64,000 bases of DNA from Dipteronia dyeriana (taxonomy: Eukaryota > Streptophyta > Magnoliopsida > Sapindales > Sapindaceae), in the NCBI GenBank assembly GCA_032871835.1, contig CM065298.1, positions 78,086,154 through 78,150,153 on the forward strand, in the 5' to 3' direction. Every line of letters starts with the position of its first letter. Within the stretch, counting starts at the first letter, position 1. The position numbers and the translations under genes are program-made. Under the pieces are notes generated by a model. It saw only the letters and a program-made list of their open reading frames with translations, was not told the DNA's origin and made no database searches. Positions 22,247-33,034 of the stretch are shown in pieces.

Positions 22247-24025
22247 AATTTATTTTTCGGAACAGGAAATTGTTTTCGATGCTCATGTATGTATGAATGT
22301 GTATGCACCATCTTTATGATTGTATGAATGTTTATAATTAAATTGTTTAATTTAAACATGGTTGATCGTAATTTTTTATGGCACTGTGGATTTAGGGTTT
22401 ATGGGTTGTATAATTTTTATTTTATTTATTTTACCGTTATTGTGTTGTAAATAATAATAATAAAAATTGTGACCTGTAAACGAAGAACTGGAAACGCGTG
22501 TGACGTTGTACTGTTCACGGCAGGTGGTACTGTTCATCGTACTGTTCACGACACTGTTCACCGAGCACTGTTCACGGGTACTGTTCACCGCGGCCCTGGT
22601 CACCGATATTGTTCACAGTACTGTTCATCGCACTGTTCACGTACTGTTCACTGGCGATGTTCACAAGTATTGTTCACCGGCACTTTTCCCCGGGTACTGT
22701 TCACACGGTACTGTTGGCAAGTGTTGCCTAGTGCGTTCCGTGCAGATTTCCCGTTTCGAATTCATGAGATGAATCAGAGTGACTTGAAGAGAATGGAAGA
22801 CTCAGAAATTACAAGAAGACCAAGGAATGCCTTGGGATTTTTTTTTGTAATTTTAGATTCCAATTTTTTAGGTTAAATAATCCACAGTACTCGGTCAATT
22901 CATGTATGCTTTATATTATGTGATGATAAAAGCATTGTCATGCATACGTATGTCATTTAGATTAGATGTGCCTGCACAAATATATTTGATATGTCATACA
23001 TGAATCATAGCCTGATATTTTATGTATTTTTTTTAATGTGATTAAAATGGGCAATATACATAATCGGCTATGAATAATGAGATTAGTTTTTAATGGTTAG
23101 AAAACTTGGTAATTCTCATTAATATTAATATAGTTATTAAAGAGTTTAATAAGTTAGATTAATAGGGTCATTTATTGTAATTATGATTAATATGATTAAT
23201 TACCTAATAATAAATGAACCGAATAAAGTGTTAGAGTTTTAATAGTTAAAATTTGGTAAACACTAACATAATAATCTGACCTTAGTAAATAGTTTACAAA
23301 AGCTTAGATTATTCACTAATAGATTAGATTTTTAATTGTTAAATATCATTAATAATTTATTAGTTAATTAGAATTTGTTTTTAATTAGTTAATGCACTAG
23401 ATAACTTGATTAAAGTTAATCGTTTAATCATGTAGAATCTAGGTGCATTAAGAAAACCCTAATTTTAAAATAGTGAGTGGGAGAGGGATATATGACATAT
23501 ATATCTCGCGGTCTCCATCATTAGTTCAACACCGTGAGATCCGAGTGGGGCCTCTTGACGGCTTTGCTTTCGTCCTCCCTAAGGAGGGTTTCCACAAAGG
23601 TCAATACCAACGGTTGACTTCCTAACGGATAGGATTTCCGAGGGTATTTCGGGATTGACCGACCTAAGGCGGCGATTCTCGAGTTAAGCTCGTGAGATCT
23701 GAAATGGTGGGTTACACTCACGAAGGTTTTAATTAAGTTTGTTAATAAAAAACCTGGCTGAATGAACAATGGTTGAATGATATGGAATAAGAGTTATTCT
23801 AGAATATCATTTGATTGAGAATGTCTCGGTCCAACATGCAAAGACTTGACCGACCCTAAGGCGGCACTTCTTTGTGGTATGTTGGATTTTCGTGGTATAG
23901 TAACTAGTTTTAGGGTAGTTCTAGTTCGTTAAACGTGTGCATGCATCATGTTTAAATTTATGCATAAGCACTTACACTTGTTTTAAATAAATGACTGAAT
24001 GAATGTTTTATTTATTTCAGCAAAA
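22247..24025 (+). other. Copia-A 5' leader
   Basis: A 1.8-kb AT-rich leader lies between primer site and gag. Parts (about 22780-23960) match the Copia-C leader in reverse (about 40420-39120), including CCTAAGGCGGCACTTC at 23857. It ends TTTATTTCAG then CAAAAATG, a good splice-acceptor-like site just before the gag ATG (24026). Short frames here (22376-22876, 23521-23769) are repeat-derived or antisense. Confidence 0.75.
22500..22715 (+). repeat. Cluster of TACTGTTCAC words in Copia-A leader
   Basis: More than ten copies of (A/G)CTGTTCA(C/T) or close variants occur at 10-25 base spacing, for example GTACTGTTCACGG at 22507 and CGCACTGTTCACG. The patch is GC-rich inside an AT-rich leader. In Copia-C the same slot holds a different low-complexity array. 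Confidence 0.9.
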
Positions 24026-24290
24026 ATGTCTTCTGCATTACTTCAAATTCTCGTAAACGACATATTAACTGTTGATAACTACACTAAGTGGAAACTTAAC
24101 ATTAATGCAATATTGGTCACCAAAGACCTCAAGTTTGTGCTTACGGAAGAATGTCCTCCAGCGCCTGCTGCCAACTCCACACGAACTGTTCGAGAGGCAT
24201 ACAAGCGAAGGGTAAGCCCAAACCTAAGAAAGCCCAAAGCAAGAAGAAGTCCAAGAAAAGTAAATATGATTTACTTGTTCTTGAGTCGTG
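24026..24290 (+). pseudogene. gag: Copia-A gag stub (large internal deletion)
   Basis: The start codon at 24026 opens SSALLQILVNDILTVDNYTK, then LVTKDLKFVLTEECPP, the N-terminus of the copia capsid protein. Near 24210 the sequence jumps to the basic linker GKPKPKKAQSKKKSKKSK that lies near the end of gag. Compared with Copia-C (gag halves at 39111-38671 and 13019-12600), most of the capsid domain and the CCHC knuckle are missing. The frame also shifts between the two parts. No particle-forming protein can be made. Confidence 0.85.
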
Positions 24291-24873
24291 TTTAGTAGAA
24301 GATTATTCTTCACCCTGGATAGTTGATTTGGGGGCCACTAACCATGTTTGTTCTTTTTTACAATGGGCTGATTCTTGGACACAGCTAGAGGAGCAAGCCT
24401 TCTCAATGCGTGTGGGGTCAAGTGATGTCGTGTCGGCACGAGCAGTGGGCGTAATTAGATTACGTTTTTGTAATAATTATATATTGTTGGATAATGTATT
24501 TTATATTCCTAGATTTACACGGAATTTGATTTCCGTTTCCAAGTTGTTAGAACAAAAATATTCTGTTTCTTTTAATAATAAGTCTGTTATTATTGGAAAG
24601 AATGGTCTGAATATTTGTTCAGGAATTAATGAAAACAATTTGTATGTGTTAAGACCGTTAATACATACTACATTGCTCAACACCGAAATGTTTAAGGTTG
24701 AAAAACCAAAAACTAAACGATATAAGATTTCTCTAGATAATGACACGTATCTTTGGCACCTAAGGCTTGGTCATATCAACCTTGACCGGATAGACAGACT
24801 AGTAAAAAGCGGACTTTTAGATGAGTTAAAGGTTGACACCTTACCTGTTTGCGAATCTTGTTTGGAATGTTAG
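24291..24873 (+). pseudogene. pol: Copia-A protease and pre-integrase domain
   Basis: Open frame 24151-24873. The protease site reads WIVDLGATNHVC near 24316-24350, with Leu in place of the Ser/Thr of the D-S/T-G triad. Blocks DNVFYIPRFTRNLISVSKLL and LNICSGINENNLYVLRPLIH follow. The pre-integrase zinc segment TYLWHLRLGHINLDRI ... CESCLEC ends at a TAG (24871-24873). Confidence 0.88.
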
Positions 24874-25707
24874 ATGACTAAGAGACCTTTTATTGGAAAA
24901 GGGCTTATAGATTAAGAACTGCTAGAGCTTATACATACAGACGTCTGCGGACCGATGAATGTTAAAGCTAGGGGTGGTTATGGGTATTATGTCACCTTTA
25001 TAGATGACTACTCAAGATACAGATACGTCTACCTAATGCAACGGAAATCAGAAACATTTGAAATGTTCAAAGAATTTTGAGCTGAAGTTGAGAATCAATT
25101 AGGTAGGACTATCAAGTCACTACGATCGGATCATGGAGGTGAGTACCTTGACCAAGAGTTTGAGGACTTCTTGGTCGAGTATGGGATAGTTTCTCAACTC
25201 ACAGCTCCCGGTACACCTCAGCAAAATGGTGTAGCGGAGAGGAGAAATAGAACCCTAATTGAAATGGTGAGATCTATGATTAGTTTCTTATCATTACCAA
25301 ATTATTTTTAGTGATATGTGTTACAAACAGTGGCATACATTTTGAATGTAGTGCCATCCAAATCTGTTCCTAAGACTCCCCTAGAGTTGTGGAATGGTTG
25401 TAAAGCTAGTTTGCGACATTTCTGCATATGGGGGTGTCCAGCACACGTGTTGAAGAACAGAACTGGAAAGCTAGACTCCAAGTCTGTTGTCTGCCTATTT
25501 GTAGGATACTCTAAGGAGACCAGAGGTGGACATTTCTATAGTCCTGAAGACAACAAAGTATTTGTATCGACAAATGCAACGTTTCTTGAGGACAATTACA
25601 TTAGTGACCATACACATCGTTCTAAGATTGTATTGAATGAGTTGGAGGCTGGTGAGACTAGTGCTTCATCAACAAGAGTTGTTGATCCATAAATATCTGA
25701 GAGTTAG
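24874..25707 (+). pseudogene. pol: Copia-A integrase (broken)
   Basis: The integrase core is visible through in-frame stops: [10 protein letters not shown] (first Asp, about 24930), LRSDHGGEYLDQEFEDFLVE (second Asp, about 25120) and TPQQNGVAERRNRT (Glu, about 25215). The LPNYF block is followed by TAG (25309-25311) and TGA (25312-25314). The C-terminal part is open at 25318-25692 (AYILNVVPSKSVPKTPLELW, FVGYSKETRGGHFYSPEDNK). The catalytic residues remain but the frame does not. Confidence 0.9.
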
Positions 25708-26909
25708 ATGGTTCCTGATCAGGATACACTACTACCTAGATGTAGTGAGAGGGTTGTGAGACAACCTGAACGCTATTTAGGTATATGTGAGGGACAAAGT
25801 GTTGTCTCTGCTGATAATGTAGATGATCCATTGACATTTAAGAATGCAATGGAAGATCCTGATAAAGAGGAATGGTTTAAAGCCATGAATCTCGAGATAG
25901 AGTCCATGTACTCTAACTCAGTCTGGGATCTTGTAGACTTACTGGATGGGGTAAAACCCATTGGGTATAAGTGGATCTACAAGAGAAAGAGAGGAGTAGT
26001 CGGGAAGGTAGAGACCTTTAAAGCTAGGCTAGTGGCCAAAGGTTATACCCATAAAAAGGGGGTCAATTATGGAGAGACCTTCTTGCCAGTAGCCATGTTT
26101 AAGTTTATTAGGATTCTCTTATCCATTGCTGCCTATTTCGATTATGAAATATGGAAAATTGACGTCAAGACTGCATTCTTGAATGACAATCTTGATGAGA
26201 GCATCTATATGATGCAACTAGAGGGATTTGTGTCTCCAGATCAAGAGCAAAAGGTTTGCAAGCTGCAAAGGTCCATCTATGGACTTAAGCAAGCATCTAG
26301 ATATTAGAACATTAGGTTTGATGTTGTGATCAAAACCTATGGCTTCAAGCAGAACATCGATGAGCCTTATGTCTACAATCACATCATTGATAAAAAATGG
26401 TAGATTTCTTGGTCCTATACGTAGATGATATCCTACTCATTAGGAATGATGTGAGAGTGTTGTCTGATATAAAGGGTTGGCTGGCTAGCCAATTCCAAAT
26501 GAAAGATTTGAGAGAGACGAGTTATGTTTTAGGGATCCAACTTATAAGGGATCGTAAGAACAAACTCATAGCATTGTCTCAGGCATCATATATAGACAAG
26601 ATTCTTGTACGATTTTCAATGCAAAACTCCAAGAAAGGTAATTTACCTTCTAGACATGGAGTTCACTTGTCTAAGGAACAATGTCCTAAGACACCTCAAG
26701 AAGTTGAGGATATCAGACTTGTACCCTATGCATCGGCAGCAGGTAGTCTCATGTATGTTAAGTTATGCACGAGATCGGACATCTGCTATGCAGTGGGAGT
26801 AGTCAGCAGATACCAGTCCAACCCAGGATTGGATCATTGGGTTGCTGTCAAGACAATTCTCAAGTATCTTCGGAGAACGAGAGACTATATGCTAGTGTAT
26901 TCCGCGTAG
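25708..26909 (+). pseudogene. pol: Copia-A reverse transcriptase (broken)
   Basis: Two frames (25708-26307 and 26397-26909) cover the RT. The first has FKARLVAKGYTHKKGVNYGE and KIDVKTAFLNDNLDESIYMM (catalytic Asp in the DVKTAFL block) and ends QASRY plus TAG (26305-26307) at a conserved Trp. The second has LVLYVDDILLIRNDV with the intact YVDD box at about 26418-26429, then YASAAGSLMYVKLCTRSDIC and YLRRTRDYMLVYSA followed by TAG. Confidence 0.92.
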
Positions 26910-27398
26910 GATTTGATCCCCGTTAAAATATATGGATTCTGATTTTCAGTCAGACAGGGATTCTAGGAAATCCATGTATATTCATCCTAGATGGTGGAGC
27001 CATTGTGTGGAGAAGTATCAAGCAATCTTGCATAGCTAACTCCACCATAGAAGCCGAATATGTAGCCGTTTGTGAAGCTGCTAAAGAGACTGTTTGGCTT
27101 CGTAAGTTCTTGAGTGATCTGGAAGTTGTTCCATATATGTATATGCCTATCACACTTTATTGTGATAACAGTGGTGTCGTGGCTAATTCCAAATAACCAA
27201 GAAGCCACAAAAGAGGGAAACATATAGAGAGAAAGTATCATCTCATTAGAGAGATAATGCAGAGAGGAGAAGTGATCGTTACAAAGATAGTCTCACAAGA
27301 CAATCATGCTGATCCATTTATAAGACCTTACCGGCTAAAGTGTTTTCGGGTCACCTAGATGGTCTAGGGTTACGAGACATGCCTCACATGCTTCAGTG
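26910..27398 (+). pseudogene. pol: Copia-A RNase H and pol C-terminus
   Basis: The frame at 27005-27196 reads SIKQSCIANSTIEAEYVAVC, then EAAKETVWLRKFLSDLEVVP and ITLYCDNSGVVANSK, the copia RNase H with its acidic residues. It continues past TAA into KRGKHIERKYHLIREIM, GHLDGLGLRDMPHMLQC and KWEIV, which runs into the polypurine tract. The start of the domain (26910-27000) is frame-shifted. Confidence 0.88.
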
Positions 27399-27410
27399 CA
27401 AGTGGGAGAT
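27399..27410 (+). promoter_or_regulatory. Copia-A polypurine tract
   Basis: AAGTGGGAGAT immediately precedes the 3' LTR start TGTTAGGG. Confidence 0.88.
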
Positions 27411-28855
27411 TGTTAGGGTTTTTTCCCTAAAGATGTAATTTGTAAATGGATTTATGAAATAAATAAAAGGAAAAGTTCAATTCATTCATGTTGTTTTGTT
27501 TATTTTATAACTTGTGCATATATATTTAACATCCAAGATTGTCGGATGTAATCTCGAACTATGTATATGAGTGTCATATACGGATGGATATAAAAAGAGA
27601 CGTGCGATCTAAATAGTCCATAGATAGCAAATAAAGCTGGGTACTTTATTTGTGGTTAATCTATAGCTGCGGTCCATTCCGTAATGTACGATGGTTCTAT
27701 CCTGAATCATTCAAATGAGATATAGGAATGGAGGCACCTTGTATGATGTGATCATATGGGACTGGGCCATGACCTATATGAATCTCTCACCAAGATCCGT
27801 TTACCGATGAGATTCATATATATCAACTAATGATGGCTATATATGGGTGATCTTAATCCTGAGTGTCTTATCGACTCCTTCAGGTTAGATCGTGGTCTTT
27901 GATATACCACGGGTGAGGTCGGACGCAGTTCATGATCAATATGCTTCGTATGTTGGGATTACGGTTTGGCTTGTGGGTGGGAAGGTTTGTACATAATAGT
28001 GGAATCCACTCATTTTTGTGAGAAGTAGATGGTAGTTCCCTTAAGGGTTGATTCGGGGCTTGGACAATATGAGCGCTCTCCTAATTACGTAAGGAAATAG
28101 GATTTATTGTCCATTAGAGAATCAATGGTACTTAAAGGATATATGTAATTAGAGGGGTATAACGGACATTATGACCCAACTCTAATTATGAACTACTGTG
28201 GAGGATCACACCATATGTAATAACTATATCGATGGACACCGAATTGTATCGGTCTGTGTAAAAGCGTCTACAGTTGAGAGAGTACAGCTTCGGGTTTTTA
28301 GTGAAATAACACCGGAGTTAATAATCAAGGAATATTAATTAAAGAGTTTAGTTAATGATTCCGAGGATTATTCGAGCTCAAAATACTGTGGGTCCATTAG
28401 GTCCCCTTTCTAGCCCGATCGATTTAGGTAACAAGGGTCACAGTTAATTAATTGGATTGTCCAATTAATTGTGTTATAAAAGTGACACATATTCGGGAAT
28501 TAATTGAATAATGAGATTATTTAATTAATGAATTTTAATAGTTAAATTAATTAAATAATTAGATTATTTAATTATATTGATAATTTTTAATTATTAATTA
28601 ACTATTAATTGGAGGGTGTTAGTTGATATATGGATTTAGGTGAATATAAAATAATAGGATTATTTTATTTTACTAAATCTTTTATCTAAGTATTTGAATT
28701 TAAGCTTAAATTTAAAATACTTATTATCACTTTTAATATATTAGATATATTTAAAAAGGATAATTAAATGATATATATCAATTATAACACAAGATATTGT
28801 ATTGTATGTAAATTGGTGTGTGCACATATATAAGTGTTTGTATAGGATACAAACA

Positions 28856-28903
<48 letters not shown>

Positions 28904-29131
28904 GAATATATAATAGATATAGATATATAAGTTGACTTTTTATCACAGATACAACAATAGTTAGATATATATATATAAAATAAATTGAGGTGTGATATAT
29001 CAATAGATATATATGTGAAGAAAAAAAAGGACGCAGGTGCATGAATATATATTTGTGAAAGGTGAAGCAATGCGTGAATAAATATTTGTGAAACAGTACG
29101 TGAATATATTTGTGAGCAGCAGCATGATATA

Positions 29132-29172
<41 letters not shown>

Positions 29173-29543
29173 TTTGTTTCATGTTTTATGTGTTTTTTTT
29201 AAACACATAGAAGAAAGAGTTTCTTCAATTCTCTCTACATCCTCCATTCAAGTTCCTGAGACCGTGACGCGTCCACACGCAGTTACCAGTTTCGGGAGAT
29301 AGCGATGAAGATTGAGTGGTTCAGACATGAGCATATCATAAAGTGAAGGAGCCTCCAAACGTTGGTAATATTTTCTTCTTCTGATTATATTGATTACAAT
29401 TTCCTGTGTTTACATATTGTATGTATTAGTTTCGAATAATAATTATGATCTCAAGTTCACTGGTCCCAGATATAAATTATGATCTGTATATAAAAACTTT
29501 AAAACCTAGTTCTGCTGCGTGACCGGTGAACGGGGTTCCAACA
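27411..29543 (+). repeat. Copia-A 3' LTR
   Basis: It starts TGTTAGGGTTTTTTCCC and ends GGGGTTCCAACA. It is the partner of 20068-22231. The (TA)n tracts at 28857-28897 and 29127-29163 are much shorter than in the 5' LTR. Minus frames at 28741-29070 come from these tracts. Confidence 0.92.
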
Positions 29544-30223
29544 TTGCATACATTCGCAAGTGTAAATATGAGAACGATTTGCATGATAAGTCTTTGTTGA
29601 AAGGTCTTAGACAATCTTCTTTGTATGGATTGAGAACTAGACCTAAGAAAACCTTTGAAAACCATGTTGAGAATAAATGTGTTGATGATTTGTTTGTTAA
29701 ACCTTATGTTGTGTCTCACTCTACTATGCATAAGAAAGTTGATAATGCTATGTTTGATTTGTTTGAGAATATGACTAATGGAGTCAATATGCCTAAAAAC
29801 AAGTCAAAGCATGTTAATAAGAGTAGAAGTGAAAAACTCGTCAAAAAGATATGGGTTAGGAAAGACACATCACAATATTTGGTTACACAATATGCTCTTA
29901 GAGCTAACTCATCTTATTGTTGGTACCTAGATAGCGGTTTCTCTAGGAATATGACCAGTAACAATGAATTCTTTAAAAATCTTGTTATGAAAAATGGTGG
30001 ATGGGTTACTTTTGGTGATGGCACCAAAAAGCAAGTTCTAGGCAATGGAACAATTTGTTTCCCCGGATTGCCTCAACTTAAAGATACTTTGTATGTTGAC
30101 GGTCTCCAAACTAATCTAATAAGCATTACACATTTGTATGAGATTTTTCATGAGGTTAGTTTTAACAAGGATGTATCCACTATAATTGATAAAAGGGGAA
30201 AAGTTGTTTTGAGAGTCAAATGA
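29544..30223 (+). pseudogene. pol: Sire-B gag end and protease
   Basis: An open frame of over 200 codons resumes Sire-B after Copia-A: AYIRKCKYENDLHDKSLLKG, then a basic linker NKSKHVNKSRSEKLVKKIWV, then the protease CWYLDSGFSRNMTSNNEFF with the catalytic D-S-G intact (Asp codon at 29930). It goes on to LPQLKDTLYVDGLQTNLISI and ends at TGA (30221-30223). The first codons of this frame are Copia-A LTR, so the chance fusion start at 29519 is not a real start. Confidence 0.88.
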
Positions 30224-31060
30224 TCTCTAGATAATTGCTATTGTCTTAAAGTAGATCCTCTAACTTGTAATATGGCTAAAGATTGCAACAAGCTTGAGTT
30301 ATGGCAGGAAAGATTAGGTCACATGAACTTTATAGATTTAAAGAAGATTGAAAAATTTAACATTGTTAGAGGTCTACCTAGTCTTGGCAAGAAACTTGAT
30401 GGAGTTTGTGAACCATGTCAACTTGGTAAACAAACTAGGGTGTCGCATAAAAAGAACACTAATTTTGCTACCAAGAAGTCCTTAGAACTTGTGTACATGG
30501 ACCTAATGGGACCGGTTCAAACTGAAAGCTTAAATGGTAAAAAATACATCTTTGTGTGTGTTGATGATTTTTCTTGGTTTGCTTGGGTTTATTTTCTTAG
30601 AAACAAGACCAAAACTTTTGGTTACTTTAAGAGATTTTGTAATCAAGTTCAAAATAAAAAAAGGTCTTGGAATTACGAAAATGTATCAAATTAGGAGTGA
30701 TCATGAGAGAGTTTGAAAATGCAAAATTTAGTGAGTTTTGTGATGACTTAGGGATTTCTCATGAGTTCTCTACTCCTAGAACTCCTCAACAAAATGGTGT
30801 TGTTGAGAGGAAGAATCGTGTCTTGCAAGATATGGCTAGAGTCATGCTCAATAGGAAGAAAGTCCTTAGGAATCTTTAGGCCAAAGCGGTCAATACCACT
30901 TGCTATGTTTCTAATAGTCTTTAGAAGGTCCAGCACAAAACACACCTCCTATGAGTGTTGGAAGGGCAAGAAGCCCAATGTGAGTTACTTCCACAATTTT
31001 GGAAGTATGTGTTTTATTTTGAATGATAGAGATCACTTAGGAAAGTTTGATGCTTAAAGT
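30224..31060 (+). pseudogene. pol: Sire-B integrase (broken)
   Basis: The pre-integrase segment LWQERLGHMNFIDLKKI ... CEPCQLGKQ lies in the frame from 30272. The core shows LVYMDLMGPVQTESLNGKKY (first Asp, about 30500), SDHERVENAKF-like sequence around 30697 (second Asp region, frame-shifted at about 30660) and STPRTPQQNGVVERKNR (Glu, about 30800). RNL is followed by TAG at 30877-30879 where Trp is conserved. The C-terminal part continues in another frame (KGKKPNVSYFHNFGSMCFIL). Confidence 0.88.
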
Positions 31061-31560
31061 TATATTAGTCTCTTTCTTGGGTATGATAATAATAGTCGAG
31101 CTTTTAGAGTTTTTAACTTGAAAACCAAGACTATTATGGAATCTATTAATGTGAAAATAGATGATCTTGGCTCGCTTGATTTGTATGATGATCATAGTGT
31201 TAATGAACCTAAAGAACATATTTTGAATGACACTAAAACACCTAATGTTATGACTAGTTGTGATGCTAGTGATGATTCAACTAGTGAGTCTAGTCATGAT
31301 AATGAAAATGATAGTCGTGTTGAAGAAGGAAACCAAACGGTAAAAAATGGTTTGAATGACAGTCAACAAAATGTTCATGATTTTGAGAACTCTTCCTTTA
31401 GACTAAGAAATATGCACTATCATGAAGACATCATATGTGACTTGAATGAAGGGGTTAGAACTAGAAGATAACTTGCTAATCAAATTTCTTATGCTTGCTA
31501 CACATCTTAAATTGAACCCAAAAACATTAATGAAGCAATAGTTGGTGAATATTGGGTTGG
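31061..31560 (+). pseudogene. pol: Sire-B integrase-RT linker
   Basis: The frame at 31118-31471 starts with the C-terminal copia integrase motif (RVFNLKTKTIMESINVKIDD) and becomes an acidic, Ser/Asn-rich linker (SDDSTSESSHDNENDSRVEE) ending in RLRNMHYHEDIIC. This low-complexity acidic linker is usual in Sirevirus pol. A TAA follows at 31469-31471. Confidence 0.78.
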
Positions 31561-32260
31561 GGCAATGCAAGAAGAACTAAGCCAATTTGAGAGGAATGAA
31601 GTGTGGTCCTTAGCTCCTAGACCAAAAGATATCAATGTGTTTGGTACAAAATGGGTGTTTAGGAATGAGACTGAAGAAAGTGGCAAGATAGTAAGAAATA
31701 AAGCTAGACTAGTGGCTCAAAGATACACTCAAGTTGAGGGTGTAGATTTTGATAAGACTTTTGCACCCGTTGCACATCTTGAGTCCATTAGACTTTTGTT
31801 GTCCATTGCATGTCTTAAAAAATTCAAATTGTTTCAAATGGATGTCAAAAGTGCTTTCCTCAATGGTTATCTTCTAAAAGAAGTGTATCTTGAACAACCA
31901 AAGGGTTTTATAGACCCACACTAATCATGTGTTTAAATTGAAAAAAGGCACTTTATGGTCTTAAGGAAACCCTTAGCGCATAGTATGATAGATTGACTCA
32001 ATACCTTGTCAATAATGACTATATGAGAGGTTGCAATGATGGAACTTTGTTTGTGAAGCATCATGATAATGATATTTTTGTTGTACAAATATATGTTGAT
32101 GACATTATTTTTGGTTCTACTAGTAAAACTAAGGTTGACGAGTTTGTTAGTGTTATGTCAAATATATTTGAAATGAGTATGGTGGGTGAACTTAATTACT
32201 TTCTTAGAATACAAGTCAAACAATCTAGTGATGGGATTATGTTGACAATCTAAATATGCT
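31561..32260 (+). pseudogene. pol: Sire-B reverse transcriptase (broken)
   Basis: The frame at 31565-31924 reads FGTKWVFRNETEESGKIVRN, KARLVAQRYTQVEGVDFDKT and FKLFQMDVKSAFLNGYLLKE (catalytic DVKSAFLNG block). A stop follows at 31922. ALYGL is readable nearby, then LSA plus TAG (31981-31983) at the conserved Trp. The frame at 31993-32253 holds VVQIYVDDIIFGSTSKTKVD with an intact YVDD box and ends at TAA. Confidence 0.9.
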
Positions 32261-33034
32261 AGAAATCTTGTGAAGAAGTTTGGCCATGAACGTGGAAAAG
32301 ATTTTGAAACACCCATGAGTACTACTCTAAAAGTTAACAAAGATGAAAAAGGAAAGAGTGTTGATCAAAGTCTCTATAGGAGCATGATTGGTAGTCTTCT
32401 CTACCTAACGGCTAATAGGCTGGATATTTGTTTTAGTGTAGGTTTGTGTGCTAGGTTTCAAGCCAATCCTAAGGAATCTTATTTAAAAGCCGTTAAAAGA
32501 ATCATTAGGTATATAAAAGGTTCACTTGATCTTGGTTTATTCTATTCTTTTGATATTAATGATATTCTTGTTGGCTATTGTGATATGGATTGGGCAGGAA
32601 ACATTGATGATCGTAAGAACACATCTAGCAGTTACTTTTACTTAGGGAATAACTTGGTTGCTTGGCAAAGCAAGAAGCAAAATTCTGTCTCTCTTTCTTC
32701 TTTCAAAGGTGAATACATTACGACCGGAAGTGAATGCACATAACTTCTTTGGTCGAATCAAATCCTCAAGGTTTATGAGATTGAACAAGGTAAAATGACT
32801 CTCCATTGTGATAATATGAGTGCCATTAACATCTCTAAAAATTTGGTTCAACACTCACGCACAAAGCGCATAGATATTAGGCATCATTTCATTAGAGAAC
32901 TTAATGAACATTCTATTGTTTCTCTTGAGCATATGCCAACTAAAAATCAACTTGCGGATTTGTTCACTAAGCCCTTGGACAAAGAGAGATTTAAATCTCT
33001 TAGAAGATCCATTGGCATGATTTGTGTTGATTGA
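32261..33034 (+). pseudogene. pol: Sire-B RNase H and pol C-terminus
   Basis: The frames at 32270-32743 and 32795-33034 read SLYRSMIGSLLYLTANRLDI, VGYCDMDWAGNIDDRKNTSS, AWQSKKQNSVSLSSFKGEYI, MTLHCDNMSAINISKNLVQH and KNQLADLFTKPLDKERFKSL. These are the copia RNase H blocks in order, with the acidic residues kept. A TAA at 32741-32743 breaks the domain. Pol ends at TGA, 33032-33034. Confidence 0.9.

Larger units (their letters stand above)
20068..29543 (+). mobile_element. Copia-A, full-length but defective Ty1/copia element
   Basis: The LTR pair (20068-22231 and 27411-29543), primer site, leader, gag stub, protease, integrase, RT, RNase H and polypurine tract all lie on the plus strand. It belongs to the same family as Copia-C. 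It entered Sire-B gag just after the CCHC knuckle. The flanking bases TTTCT (left) and TTGCA (right) do not match well, so the target duplication is decayed or the ends come from recombination between elements. Confidence 0.9.

Noticed and set aside
22500..22715. TGTTCAC cluster as a CRISPR or tRNA-derived array
   Set aside because: Spacing is irregular and very short, and there is no cloverleaf. It is a leader microrepeat.
29519..29543. Start of the long 29519 frame as a real gene start
   Set aside because: These codons are the end of the Copia-A LTR fused by chance to the Sire-B gag-protease frame.
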